64,000 nucleotides of DNA. Origin: Rutidosis leptorrhynchoides (lineage: Eukaryota > Streptophyta > Magnoliopsida > Asterales > Asteraceae). This document shows positions 42,751 through 56,661 of the stretch, one piece after another. The stretch lies in NCBI RefSeq assembly GCF_046630445.1, contig NC_092338.1, positions 345,841,501 to 345,905,500 on the forward strand. The letters run 5' to 3'. The notes under the pieces are model-generated. The model saw only the letters and a list, made by a program, of their open reading frames with translations. It searched no databases and had not been told where the DNA came from. The first letter of the stretch is position 1. Every line of letters starts with the position of its first letter. Both the position numbers and the translations under genes were made by a program.

Positions 42751-45301
42751 TGAAATGTCCCGTTCATATTGATTATAAACGTTCCATATTAATTGATTTC
42801 GTCGCGAGGTTTTGACCTCTATATGAGACGTTATTCAAAGACTGCATTCATTTTTAAAACAACCATAACCTTTATTTTATCGATAAAGGTTTAAAAAAAA
42901 CATTACGTAGATTATCAAATAATGATAATCTAAAATATACCGTTTACACACGACCATTACATAATGGTTTACAATAAGAATATATTACATCAAAAATAAG
43001 TTTCTTGAATGCAGTTTTTACATAATATCATACAAGCATGGACTCCAAATCTTGTCCTTATTTTAGTATGCAACAGCGGAAGCTCGTAATAATCACCTGA
43101 GAATAAACATGCTTAAAACGTCAACAAAAATGTTGGTGAATTATAGGTTTAACCTATATATTATCAAATCATAATAATAGACCACAAGATTTCATATTTC
43201 AATATACATCCCATAAATAGAGATAAATTCATTCATATGGTGAACACCTGGTAACTGACATTAACAAGATGCATATAAGAATATCCCCTATCATTCCGGG
43301 AAAAACTTCGGACATGATAAAAACGAATTCGAAGTACTAAAGCATCCGGTACTTTGGATGGGGTTCGTTAGGCCCAACAGATCTATCTTTAGGATTCGCG
43401 TCAATTAGTAGATCGGTTTACCAATTCTTAGGTTACCAAGCAAAAAGGGCATATTCGGCTTCGATCATTCACCCATATAATGTAGTTTCAATTACTTGTG
43501 TCTATTTCGTAAAACATTTATAAAACTGCATGTATTCTCATCCCAAAATATTAGATTTTAAAAGTGGGACTATAACTCACTTTCACAGATTTTTACTTTG
43601 TCGGAAAGTAAGACTTGGCCACTGGTCGATTCACGAACCTATAAAAAATATGTACATATATATCAAAGTATATTCAAAATATATTTACAACACTTTTAAT
43701 ACATTTGGATGTTTTAAGTTTATTAAGTCAGCTGTCCTCGTTAGTAACCTACAACTAGTTGTCCAAAGTTAGATGTACAGAAAAAAATTGATATATATTA
43801 TCTTGAATCAATCCACGACCCAGTGTATACACATCTCAGGCTAGATCACAACTCAAAGTATATATATTTTTGGAATCAACCTCAACCCTGTATAGCTAAC
43901 TCCTACATTACTGCATATAGAGTGTCTATGGTTGTTCCAAATAATATATACACATGGGTCGATATGCTATGTCAAAACATTTCCATACGTGTCTATGGTA
44001 TCCCAAGATTACATAATATATTAGAATACATGTATAATACAATATAAGTTAGCTAGGATATGATCAATATAGATTTGTTACCAATTTTCACGTAGCTACA
44101 ACAAGAAAAATTATTCAATCTTATTTTACCCATAACTTCTTCGTTTTAAATCCGTTTTGAGTGAATCAAATTGCTATGGTTTCATATTGAACTCTATTTT
44201 ATGAATCTAAACAGAAAAAGTATAGGTTTATAGTCAGAAATATAAGTTACAAGTCATTTTTGTAAGAGGTAGTCATTTCAGTCGAAAGAACGACGTCTTG
44301 ATGACCATTTTGAAAAACATACTTCCACTTTGAGTTTAACCATGATTTTTGGATATAGTTTCATGTTCATAAGAAAAATCATTTTCCCAGAAGAATAACT
44401 TTTAAATCAAAGTTTATCATAGTTTTTAATTAACTAACCCAAAACAGCCCGCGGTGTTACTACGACGGCGTATATCCGGTTTTACGGTGTTTCTCGTGTT
44501 TCCAGGTTTTAAATCATTAAGTTAGCATATCATATAGATATAGAACATGTGTTTAGTTGATTTTAAAAGTCAAGTTAGAAGGATTAACTTTATTTGTGAA
44601 CAAGTTTAGAATTAACTAAACTATGTTCTAGTGATTACAAGTTTAAATCTTCGAATAAGATAGTTTTATATGTATGAATCCAATGATGTTATGAACATCA
44701 TTACTACCTCAAGTTTAGTAGGTAAATCTACTGGAAGTGACAAGAAATTATTTAGCTTCAAAGGATCCTTGGATGGCTTGAAAGTTCTTGAAGCAGAATC
44801 ATGACACAAAAACAAGTTCAAGTAAGATTTCCACTCGAAATAAGATTGTTATAGTTATAGAAATTGAATCAAAGTTTGAATATAAGTATTACCTTGTATT
44901 AGAAAGATATTTTATTGTAAATAATAAAGATTTCTTGAGGTTGGATGATCACTTTACAAGATTAGAAGTAAGCTAGCAAACTTGGAAGTATTCTTGATTT
45001 TATGAAACTAGAACTTATAGAATTTATGAAGAACACTTAGAACTTGAAGATGGAACTTGAGAGAGATCAATTAGATGAAGAAAATTGAAGAATGAAAGTG
45101 TTTATAGGTGTTTTTGGTCGTTGGTATATGGATTAGATATAAAGGATATGTAATTTTGTTTTCATGTAAATAAGTCATGAATGATTACTCATATTTTTGT
45201 AATTTTATGAGATATTTCATGCTAGTTGCCAAATGATGGTTCCCACATGTGTTAGGTGACTCACATGGGCTACTAAAAGATGATAATTGGAGTGTATATA
45301 C
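42751..45301 (-). repeat. 3' LTR of element E, left part
   Basis: It begins TGAAATGTCCCGTTC. It runs to the TATAC target site at 45297-45301, where element D is inserted, and continues at 56662. No second E LTR is visible for dating. Confidence 0.85.
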
Positions 45302-48228
45302 TGTCATAACCCGTCCTTAACCATAAGAACGTGTTAGATAACGTATGATTTCATTGCGAGGTATTGACCTCTATATGCGACATTTTTAAAAGAACAACTG
45401 CATTTATTTTACATTACAAACCATAACTCTTATGATAATACAAGCTTTAGACAATATAAAGATGATTATCGTTTAGCGATAATCTTAGACTTACAAACTT
45501 TACATGTGATGATAACAATACGATTTCTAGCATATTTTACATTACAAATCCTCCGATATGCAGTTTTATTTTTGACACAAATATGCATACTCAAGATCTT
45601 GTTTAAATTCAACATGTTGCAGCGGAAGCTTCTAATTATCACCTGAGAATGAACATGCTTAAAACGTCAACATAAAGTTGGTGAGATATAGGTTTAATGC
45701 CGGCAGCAATATATATATAGACCACAAGATTTCATATATAAACAGTTTAATAAAAATATTCTAAGTGGTTGAGCACTTGGTAACCATACTTAACAATTAA
45801 TCACGTCGCATATTCCCTTTAATATGAAATCTTACTACACTGTACCAAGTGTAGTCACGAAACGAAGTACTGTGCAACCGTTGAATACTGGTCGTCCAGT
45901 CCGGTTGGGGTTGTCAAGCCCGATAGATCTATCAACAGGATTCGCGTTTACAATACCGCTGTAAATATTAGTTACCAAGCTACAGGGAAGTATGCCAGTG
46001 GTACAACTCAACGTAGAATATATTTTTCAGTTACTTGTGTCCATAACGTAAAACTTAAAATACATGTATTCTCATCCCGAAATATTTAGAGTTTAAAAGT
46101 GGGACTATATACTCACTTTCGTCTTGAAGATATATATATTTTGACTTGGTCTCCCGGTTGATATCACGAACCTATCCATATATAATATATCAATACCTTT
46201 TCTTTTTAAACAAACGTCACATATCTATACTTGTTATACTTTTAATACTTTGAATAATTCCTTAGTCCGTAGTTAGCCGTTCGTTGTTAGTAATTCAATT
46301 TTAATGGTTCATTTTTAGATGTTTAATATACCCGCAATGAAATAAATAAAACCCCCAACGAAATAAATAAAACCCCATCGTATATGTATTGGTCGAGATT
46401 AATCTTGACCCACGGTACCGGTGTTGTCAAATGACGTGTTGCGTACATAAAGTACCGGTGTTGTCAAATGACGTGTTGCGTACAATCATGGGATCTTATG
46501 ATTAATCTCCTCGTGTTGTTTACGGGTGATCCTGAACCATATAAAATTGAATTATAAGTACATATATATAAAATATCATGTTATCTTAGAAAGATGTGAT
46601 TTTATTTAATTTTTCCCAATTAATCCCGAAGTTAAACTAGTCTTGGATAACCAATTTTGTTTCGGTCATAGTTTCTTCGTTACAACTCCGTTTTCGTTGA
46701 TTCAACTTGCCATCTCCTTGGATCGAGTCCCTCTTTAAGACTATGAACTGTAAATACCTTAGTTTGTATTCAAAATCACACGGCATAGGTGAAACTTTAG
46801 TGAAACTTATGAAGTTAAACCTTTTCCTTTATGTAGGCAACCTTAAATGATTATTTTTCTAAAAATACTTATACTTTGAATTAAATCATGAAATTTTTAT
46901 GTGTTACCATATTCATAGTAAAAATCATTTTTCCAGAACATAAACCTTCAATTCAAAGTTTAAGATGGTTTTTAATTATCCAACCCAAAACAGCCCCCGG
47001 TTACACTCCGACGTCGTAAAAACAGTTTTTAAGGTGTTCTTTGAAAAACCAAGTTATACCTTGTTAAATTAGCATATATTTAAGTTATATTACAGGTCTT
47101 GAAGTATTTTAAAAGTTAAGTTAGAAGGATCTATTTAGTTTGCAAACAAGTTTGAAAACATTCAAACTATGTTCTTGTTGTTAAAATTGTATACCACAAA
47201 ATATGATAGCTATATATATATGAATCGAATAAGGTTATGAACATAGATACTACCTCAAGTTCCTTGGACAAGGTTTCTGTAAAAGAGGAGTAAGGACCTA
47301 GAACCAAAAGGGTGATGGAATTGGATGAAAGATTGGAAGTAAGTTTGTGTTCTTGGAAGGATTTCTTGAAGTGTTTTTGTAAGGTTTTCTTATGAGATTT
47401 AAGTGTTGTTTTTGAAGCTAAATGATGGAGAAAATGCTTGGAGATGATCAAGTATGAAGTTAAGAGTATTTTGAGAGAGAAATGGAAGTGTAAGTATGAG
47501 AAAATGGGGTGAAGAAATGGTGTGCATGCATAAAAACGTTTTTAGGTTATAAAGGAAAAAAAAGATACCTAACTTTGTTTTCTTGCTAAATAATTCATGC
47601 TACTTGACAAATGGTTGGTTCCACATGTTTCTTAATCATTTAAGGCTGCTAAGGAGCAGATTTTTATTGGTATATACCAATAGTAAATACATCTAGAAGC
47701 TGCGTATGATACGAGTACATATACTCTAGATATACGTATAGAAATTTTGTGAAAAATGGAATGAGGATTCAAATATAGCTATCTTTTGTGAATACACTTA
47801 TATGGTTTTATGTATTTAAGTTTTTAAAAGTGATTAAATTCATTACTTATACGATATATGTATAAACATTATAGGTCATAAGTATTTAAGTCAAATAACG
47901 TTGCGTATGGTTATCGTTTTGAAAACTTAAGTTAGTAGTTTCAAAATATACATATAACTTATTGTTATTAATACAAAATGAGATATTAAAACATTCTTAG
48001 ATCATGTTAAATATGTATATATACATATATATACACAAACGTATAATTATCATATGTTATATAGTTCGTGATATCATCGGTCAAACTAGACGGTCAAACG
48101 TTGTGTAAAACTCTTTTCAAAAACATAAATCTCAACAATTTGGATTGCTTATCATGTTGGTAAGGTTTAATTTATGTAAATATTAATCTTACAAGTATAG
48201 AATGATCGAAAAAGTGCGGGTCATTACA
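45302..48228 (-). repeat. 3' LTR of element D (2927 bp)
   Basis: It begins TGTCATAACCCGTCC and ends GCGGGTCATTACA, followed by GTACCTACCCGTTAAAT. It contains a doubled repeat (about 46413-46490) with TGACGT cores. A 94-codon frame (47167-47451) occurs identically in both LTRs and has no protein signature. Confidence 0.95.
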
Positions 48229-48275
48229 GTACCTACCCGTTAAATAAATTTCGTCCCGAAATTTTAAAATTGTAC

Positions 48276-51200
48276 CTATTTTGCGTCATCAGGAAACAAG
48301 TGTGGATACTTTTGTTTCATTTGATCCTCTCGTTCCCAAGTAAACTCGGGACCCCTTCGAGCATTCCAACGAACCTTAACGATCGGTATGTTGCTCTGCT
48401 TGAGCCGTTTAACTTCACGATCCATGATTTCGATTGGTTCTTCGATGAATTGTAGTTTCTCGTCGACATGGATTTCTTCAAGAGGAATGGTGAGGTCTTC
48501 CTTTGCAAGACACTTCTTAAGGTTTGAGACGTGAAATGTATTATGTACTCCGGCGAGTTGTTGCGGTAACTCGAGTCGATAAGCTACCGGTCCAATGCGT
48601 TCGATGATCTTGAACGGGCCTACATACCTTGGGTTTAGTTTACCCCTTTTTCCAAAACGTATTACACCTTTCCAAGGTGACACCTTTAACATAACCATGT
48701 CACCGATCTGAAACTCTAATGGTTTCCTTCGAACATCGGCGTAGCTCTTTTGGCGACTACGGGCTGTTTTCAATCTCTCCTTGATTTGTACTATCTTCTC
48801 AGTCATTTCGTGTATGATCTCGGGACCAGTTAATTGTCGATCTCCTACTTCATTCCAACAAATAGGAGATCTACACTTCCTTCCGTACAATGCTTCGAAT
48901 GGCGCAGCTTTAATGCTCGCATGATAACTATTATTATACGAGAATTCTGCTAATGGTAGATATTTATCCCATCCGTTTCCAAAATCGATCACACATGCCC
49001 TGAGCATGTCTTCAAGAGTCTGAATCGTTCTTTCACTCTGCCCGTCGGTTTGCGGATGATACGCGGTACTCATATCCAAACGAGTTCCTAGGGCCTCCTG
49101 TAGTGATTGCCAGAACTTTGATGTAAATCTACTATCACGATCGGATATAATGGAAATAGGTATTCCATGCCTTGAAACAACTTCCTTTATATACAATCGT
49201 AATAGTTTCTCCATTCTATCCGTTTCCTTTATAGGCAAGAAGTGTGCAGACTTGGTGAGACGATCAACAATCACCCAAATGGTGTCGTATCCCCTGGCAG
49301 TCTTTGGTAACTTCGTGATGAAATCCATGGTAATACCATCCCATTTCCATTCTGGGATTTCTGGTTGTTGAAGTAACCCTGACGGCTTCTGGTGTTCAGC
49401 TTTGACTTTGGAACAAGTTAAACATTCTCCAACATATGTTGCAACATCTGTCTTTAAATTAGGCCACCAATAATGTGTCTTAAGATCTTGGTACATCTTT
49501 CCAACTCCAGGATGTATCGAGTATCTTGTCTTATGTGCCTCATTTAATATCAACTTCCTTAATCCACCCAACTTCGGTACCCAAATACGATTTGCAAAAT
49601 ATCGAATTCCATCTTCCCGCATAACGAGTTGCTTCTCATACTTCTTCATTATTTCATTTCCTATATTTTCTTTAGTAAGTGCTTCTCGTTGAACTTCTTT
49701 GATTTGTGAGTTGAGATTCATGCGAATTTTTATGTTCATCGCTCGTACTCGAATTGGTTCTCGTTCCTTTCTGCTTAAAGCATCGGCCACCACGTTCGCC
49801 TTCCCGGGATGATAACGAATTTCACAATCATAGTCGTTTATTAACTCGACCCACCTACGTTGTCTCATGTTCAGCTGTTTCTGATCAAAAATATGTTGAA
49901 GGCTTTTATGATCAGTAAACACAGTGCATTTAACCCCATACAAGTAGTGTCTCCATATCTTCAATGCAAACACGACTGCTCCCAGTTCTAGATCATGCGT
50001 CGTATAATTCCGCTCATGAATCTTCAATTGTCGGGATGCGTATGCAATAACTTTCTTTCGTTGCATAAGAACGCAACCAAAACCTTGTCGCGAAGCGTCA
50101 CAATATATTTCAAAATCATCGTTCCCTTCTGGTAACGATAAAATAGGCGCCGTAGTTAACTTCTTCTTTAGTAATTGAAATGCACTCTCCTGCTCAGAAG
50201 TCCATTCATATTTCTTCCCTTTTTGCGTTAACGCTGTCAACGGCTTAGCTATTCGGGAAAAATCTTGAATAAACCTTCTATAATAACCGGCTAAACCCAA
50301 AAATTGGCGTATCTGCGTTGGTGTCTTAGGAGTCTCCCATTTTTCAATGGCTTCAATTTTTGCTGGATCAACCTGAATTCCTTTGCTACTAACAACGTGG
50401 CCAAGAAATTGCACTTCTTTCAACCAGAAAGCACACTTAGAAAATTTAGCGTATAGCTGTTCTTTTCTCAACAACTCTAATATTAAACTTAAATGCTGCT
50501 CATGCTCTTGCTCACTCTTGGAATAGATAAGAATGTCATCAATGAAAACAATAACAAACTTATCTAAATATGGACTACAAACTCGATTCATGAGGTCCAT
50601 GAATACAGCTGGCGCATTTGTCAACCCAAACGGCATGACCAAAAATTCGTAATGACCATAACGTGTCCGAAAAGCAGTTTTCGGAATGTCCTCTTCTTTG
50701 ACACGTAATTGATGATAGCCCGACCTTAAGTCAATTTTTGAGTACACACATGATCCTTGGAGTTGATCAAATAAGTCGTCAATTCTCGGTAGTGGATACC
50801 GATTCTTGATAGTTAACTTATTTAATTCACGATAATCTATACACATCCTAAAAGATCCATCTTTCTTTTTAACAAATAGAATCGGAGCTCCCCACGGTGA
50901 AGTACTTGGTCGTATGAATCCATGATCCAGTAATTCTTTTAACTGACTCTGAAGTTCTTTTAACTCGGACGGTGCAAGTCTATATGGAGCACGAGCCACT
51001 GGTGCAGCTCCTGGTACTAAATCTATTTGAAATTCTACAGATCTAAATGGAGGTAATCCCGGCAACTCTTCCGGAAATACTTCAGGAAAATCTCTTGCCA
51101 CAGGCACGTCATTGATGCACTTCTCTTTTTCTTTCTTTTCGACTTTATTAACATGTGCTAAGATAGCATAGCACCCTTTCTTCAAGCACTTTTGAGCTTT

Positions 51201-52706
51201 CAAATAACTAATGAGTTTTAGCTTTGAGTTACCCTTCTCTCCATAAATCATTACTGGCGTTTTATCCTTACGAGGAATGCGAATTGCCTTCTTGGCGCAC
51301 ACAACTTCAGCTCCTATTTTGGACATCCAGTCCATGCCGACTATTACATCAAAACTTCCTAATTCTACGGGTATCAAGTCAATTTTAAACGTTTCTCCGG
51401 CTAAATTTATTTTACAATCACGGCAAATTTTATCGGCTTTAATTAGTTTACCATTAGCTAACTCAATCATGTACTTAGCATCTAGAGGTAATGATGAACA
51501 ATTCAATTTAGCGTAAAAACCTCTACTCACGTAACTTCTATCGGCACCAGTATCAAATATAATAGATGCGGATAAGTTATTAATGGTAAACGTACCCGTA
51601 ACAAGCTCCGGGTCTTCACACGCCTCTCTAGCATTAATAACAAATGCTCTTCCACGTGCAGATCCATTATTCTTCTCTGGATTCGGACACTGGCTCTTAT
51701 AGTGACCTTGTTTTCCACACCCATAACAAGTAATGGTAGCCAAAGCAGTTCTATTTGCATTGGTGGCAGGAGTCTTGGTACCATTTGTATTTGTAACGAG
51801 GGCCCTACAATCTTCAGCAAGATGACCCTTTCGATTACATTTGTTGCATACCACATTACAGTAGCCAGAGTGATGTTTGTGGCATCGGTTACATAAAGGA
51901 TTTTGTCCTTTGTAACCAAAGCTTAAACCACTACCCGCACCTTGCGTGATTTCTTGTTTCTTAAAAGATTGTTGTTGGTTACCTCGATCATAATTTCCAT
52001 TCCACTTTCTTTTGTTACCTGATACCTTCACATCAGTATTGGATACTTTCTTATCCATGATGACCTGATCCATTAGCTCGTTTGCCATGGTTATAGCTTC
52101 ATGAATTGTCTTAGGTTTCGATGCTGTAACATTTGCCTTGACCTTTTTGGGCAAACCATCTTTGTACATTTCAATCTTCCGTTCTTCGGTTGGAACCAAT
52201 TCAGGACATAGCAAAACTAATTCCATGAATCGCTGATTGTAGTTGGTGATTTCAGTACCAATAACCTTCAGACTTCGTAACTCATCTTCCAACTTCCTAA
52301 CCTCGTTCCTTGGACAATATTCGTTGATTAACATTGTTTTGAATTCTTCCCACGGAGTATCATAAGCTACATCTCCTCCTACAGCCTTCACATAATTTTT
52401 TCACCACGTGAGTGCACTATCTTGTAAAGTGCACGATGCGTATTTGGTCATGTCCTTTTCAACACAACCACTGATTTTGAACACAGTTTCCATCTTTTCT
52501 ATCCACCGGGTTAAACCGATCGGTCCTTCTGTTCCACTGAATGATGAGGGCTTGCAAGCTTGAAAAGTTTTGTAAGTGCACCCCACACGAGGATTTGGGT
52601 TAACTGCAGCACCTCTTGCAGCCTCGACCCATAACATTCTGTCGTTCACTCGCTGATTGATGAGTTCCTGGATTTCTTGTTCCGTCATTCGGTTCAATCG
52701 CGCCAT
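48276..52706 (-). mobile_element. Gag-pol coding region of element D
   Basis: In order on the minus strand: gag; a first Cys/His cluster and the zinc knuckle [14 protein letters not shown]; protease DTGADRSYV; reverse transcriptase with [15 protein letters not shown] and [10 protein letters not shown]; RNase H starting at [13 protein letters not shown]; integrase with an HHCC segment ending [11 protein letters not shown] and the core MDFITKLPK; and a chromodomain-like end, [11 protein letters not shown]...[14 protein letters not shown]. The sequence and the C-terminal chromodomain place it in the Tekay (Del) lineage. It is a fossil with about one break. Confidence 0.9.
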
Positions 52707-53074
52707 ATTCTTCTATAAGAATGAAAAGAAAATAATTATTCACATGGAATATTATAGATGTAGTGTATATTTACAGTACATTATAGCTTATTAATAATAT
52801 GAACCAGGTATTATTATAAAAGCCTTTTCTTCTTATTAGCGTTTTATAATTATATCTAGGGTAGTACCTACCCGTTAATGTCCATACTTAATAGCTTAGT
52901 ACAGAATCAATTACTACCATCTAAATAATACTTAACCATGGAAAATTATTGCATTTCACACTTCACTATTTTACATATGCTTATCTTACATCGAACATTA
53001 AGCAAACCACACTAATAATATTATACAAAACATTATATGATCCCATGGTTTAATACGGCAGCGCATCGTTTGGT

Positions 53075-53545
53075 CTATTTTCTAGGACGTTTAGGTTCAA
53101 AGAATCGCTTAACGCTTATCCTGGCTGTCTGCCTATATTTTGGCTGTGGGACTGAAGAACTGGATGCCGGGATAGAACGAATAGGAATAGCGGGAATAGG
53201 GGTGGTAGTGTCTAGTGGAGTTGGTGCCACATCATCCTTATTAAACTCAAGATTTGAATTTTCTAATTCATTAGCCTTTCGTTTCTTTCCTAGTTCGAAC
53301 TTGTCTTTCGTAATTTCCTGTATTTCTTCCTCGGGTTCACTTTCCTCCTCGGGTTCACTTTCCTCCTTGGGTTCACTTTCCTCCTCGGGTTCACTTTCCG
53401 GGTTCTTTACAGTTGGTTCATCTGGAATTTGTGAGTCTTCCCCAAAGATATTATTTTCGTCATCGGATAGGTTAATGACTGAAACACCATCTGAAGATTC
53501 TGATTCGGAGTCGCTGAATGTGATAATAAGTTTTGAGCCCGACAT
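53075..53545 (-). CDS. Acidic Ser/Glu-rich leader ORF of element D
   Basis: A 156-codon frame lies between the primer-binding site and gag. It begins MSGSKLIITFSDSESES, carries NIFGEDSQIPDEPTV, then four or five Glu/Ser/Pro repeats (SEPEEE type) at about residues 51-74, and ends in a basic tail (RFFEPKRPRK) that could be a nuclear signal. No known domain is recognised. Element E has a counterpart at the same position sharing the NIF(G/W)EDSQIP word. The ATG directly follows a T-rich run ending in AG. The function is unknown; the acidic body with a basic tail would suit a protein partner of chromatin or of gag, which is speculation. Confidence 0.6.
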   Translation of the reverse strand: MSGSKLIITFSDSESESSDGVSVINLSDDENNIFGEDSQIPDEPTVKNPESEPEEESEPKEESEPEEESEPEEEIQEITKDKFELGKKRKANELENSNLEFNKDDVAPTPLDTTTPIPAIPIRSIPASSSSVPQPKYRQTARISVKRFFEPKRPRK

Positions 53546-53715
53546 CTACAACAACTAACCCATTAGTACTACATAATATTTACATATAAATTTTAACCAA
53601 CAATGATAAGCAATGGTTTTTAAAATCAGACCCGGTCAAAGTCCAGACTTACTAATGTATCCTAACGACTTATCAGTTAGACACACTAATGCAAACCTGG
53701 TTCGCTAAGACCACC

Positions 53716-53727
53716 GCTCTGATACCA
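53716..53727 (-). other. Primer-binding site of element D (initiator Met tRNA)
   Basis: The minus strand reads TGGTATCAGAGC two bases inside the 5' LTR edge at 53730. Confidence 0.9.
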
Positions 53728-53729
53728 CA

Positions 53730-56656
53730 TGTCATAACCCGTCCTTAACCATAAGAACATGTTAGATAACGTATGATTTCATTGCGAGGTATTGACCTCT
53801 ATATGCGACATTTTTAAAAGAACAACTGCATTTATTTTACATTACAAACCATAACTCTTATGATAATACAAGCTTTAGACAATATAAAGATGATTATCGT
53901 TTAGCGATAATCTTAGACTTACAAACTTTACATGTGATGATAACAATACGATTTCTAGCATATTTTACATTACAAATCCTCCGATATGCAGTTTTATTTT
54001 TGACACAAATATGCATACTCAAGATCTTGTTTAAATTCAACATGTTGCAGCGGAAGCTTCTAATTATCACCTGAGAATGAACATGCTTAAAACGTCAACA
54101 TAAAGTTGGTGAGATATAGGTTTAATGCCGGCAGCAATATATATATAGACCACAAGATTTCATATATAAACAGTTTAATAAAAATATTCTAAGTGGTTGA
54201 GCACTTGGTAACCATACTTAACAATTAATCACGTCGCATATTCCCTTTAATATGAAATCTTACTACACTGTACCAAGTGTAGTCACGAAACGAAGTACTG
54301 TGTAACCGTTGAATACTGGTCGTCCAGTCCGGTTGGGGTTGTCAAGCCCGATAGATCTATCAACAGGATTCGCGTTTACAATACCGCTGTAAATATTAGT
54401 TACCAAGCTACAGGGAAGTATGCCAGTGGTACAACTCAACGTAGAATATATTTTTCAGTTACTTGTGTCCATAACGTAAAACATAAAATACATGTATTCT
54501 CATCCCGAAATATTTAGAGTTTAAAAGTGGGACTATATACTCACTTTCGTCTTGAAGATATATATATTTTGACTTGGTCTCCCGGTTGATATCACGAACC
54601 TATCCATATATAATATATCAATACCTTTTCTTTTTAAACAAACGTCACATATCTATACTTGTTATACTTTTAATACTTTGAATAATTCCTTAGTCCGTAG
54701 TTAGCCGTTCGTTGTTAGTAATTCAATTTTAATGGTTCATTTTTAGATGTTTAATATACCCGCAATGAAATAAATAAAACCCCCAACGAAATAAATAAAA
54801 CCCCATCGTATATGTATTGGTCGAGATTAATCTTGACCCACGGTACCGGTGTTGTCAAATGACGTGTTGCGTACATAAAGTACCGGTGTTGTCAAATGAC
54901 GTGTTGCGTACAATCATGGGATCTTATGATTAATCTTCTCGTGTTGTTTACGGGTGATCCTGAACCATATAAAATTGAATTATAAGTACATATATATAAA
55001 ATATCATGTTATCTTAGAAAGATGTGATTTTATTTAATTTTTCCCAATTAATCCCGAAGTTAAACTAGTCTTGGATAACCAATTTTGTTTCGGTCATAGT
55101 TTCTTCGTTACAACTCCGTTTTCGTTGATTCAACTTGCCATCTCCTTGGATCGAGTCCCTCTTTAAGACTATGAACTGTAAATACCTTAGTTTGTATTCA
55201 AAATCACACGGCATAGGTGAAACTTTAGTGAAACTTATGAAGTTAAACCTTTTCCTTTATGTAGGCAACCTTAAATGATTATTTTTCTAAAAATACTTAT
55301 ACTTTGAATTAAATCATGAAATTTTTATGTGTTACCATATTCATAGTAAAAATCATTTTTCCAGAACATAAACCTTCAATTCAAAGTTTAAGATGGTTTT
55401 TAATTATCCAACCCAAAACAGCCCCCGGTTACACTCCGACGTCGTAAAAACAGTTTTTAAGGTGTTCTTTGAAAAACCAAGTTATACCTTGTTAAATTAG
55501 CATATATTTAAGTTATATTACAGGTCTTGAAGTATTTTAAAAGTTAAGTTAGAAGGATCTATTTAGTTTGCAAACAAGTTTGAAAACATTCAAACTATGT
55601 TCTTGTTGTTAAAATTGTATACCACAAAATATGATAGCTATATATATATGAATCGAATAAGGTTATGAACATAGATACTACCTCAAGTTCCTTGGACAAG
55701 GTTTCTGTAAAAGAGGAGTAAGGACCTAGAACCAAAAGGGTGATGGAATTGGATGAAAGATTGGAAGTAAGTTTGTGTTCTTGGAAGGATTTCTTGAAGT
55801 GTTTTTGTAAGGTTTTCTTATGAGATTTAAGTGTTGTTTTTGAAGCTAAATGATGGAGAAAATGCTTGGAGATGATCAAGTATGAAGTTAAGAGTATTTT
55901 GAGAGAGAAATGGAAGTGTAAGTATGAGAAAATGGGGTGAAGAAATGGTGTGCATGCATAAAAACGTTTTTAGGTTATAAAGGAAAAAAAAGATACCTAA
56001 CTTTGTTTTCTTGCTAAATAATTCATGCTACTTGACAAATGGTTGGTTCCACATATTTCTTAATCATTTAAGGCTGCTAAGGAGCAGATTTTTATTGGTA
56101 TATACCAATAGTAAATACATCTAGAAGCTGCGTATGATACGAGTACATATACTCTAGATATACGTATAGAAATTTTGTGAAAAATGGAATGAGGATTCAA
56201 ATATAGCTATCTTTTGTGAATACACTTATATGGTTTTATGTATTTAAGTTCTTAAAAGTGATTAAATTCATTACTTATACGACATATGTATAAACATTAT
56301 AGGTCATAAGTATTTAAGTCAAATAACGTTGCGTATGGTTATCGTTTTGAAAACTTAAGTTAGTAGTTTCAAAATATACATATAACTTATTGTTATTAAT
56401 ACAAAATGAGATATTAAAACATTCTTAGATCATGTTAAATATGTATATATACATATATATACACAAACGTATAATTATCATATGTTATATAGTTCGTGAT
56501 ATCATCGGTCAAACTAGACGGTCAAACGTTGTGTAAAACTCTTTTCAAAAACATAAATCTCAACAATTTGGATTGCTTATCATGTTGGTAAGGTTTAATT
56601 TATGTAAATATTAATCTTACAAGTATAGAATGATCGAAAAAGTGCGGGTCATTACA
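53730..56656 (-). repeat. 5' LTR of element D (2927 bp)
   Basis: It is almost identical to 45302-48228 and of the same length. Differences seen include CGTGTT/CATGTT near the left edge and CACATGTTTC/CACATATTTC near 56055. The right side is followed by the duplicated TATAC. Confidence 0.95.
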
Positions 56657-56661
56657 TATAC

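Larger units (their letters stand above)
45302..56656 (-). mobile_element. Element D: young, nearly whole Tekay chromovirus
   Basis: It is 11,355 bp long with 2927-bp LTRs of equal length, a TATAC duplication on both sides (45297-45301 and 56657-56661), an iMet primer-binding site, junction motif and gag-pol with chromodomain. I counted about seven differences between the two LTRs by eye (near 0.25%), which implies an insertion on the order of 0.1 million years ago at commonly used plant rates. Gag-pol looks nearly whole, with about one break. It lies inside the 3' LTR of E and is the youngest layer of the nest. Confidence 0.95.

Noticed and set aside
47167-47451. 94-codon frame, repeated exactly at 55595-55879
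   Set aside because: It lies within both LTRs of D; identity reflects the youth of the LTR pair, and no protein signature is visible.
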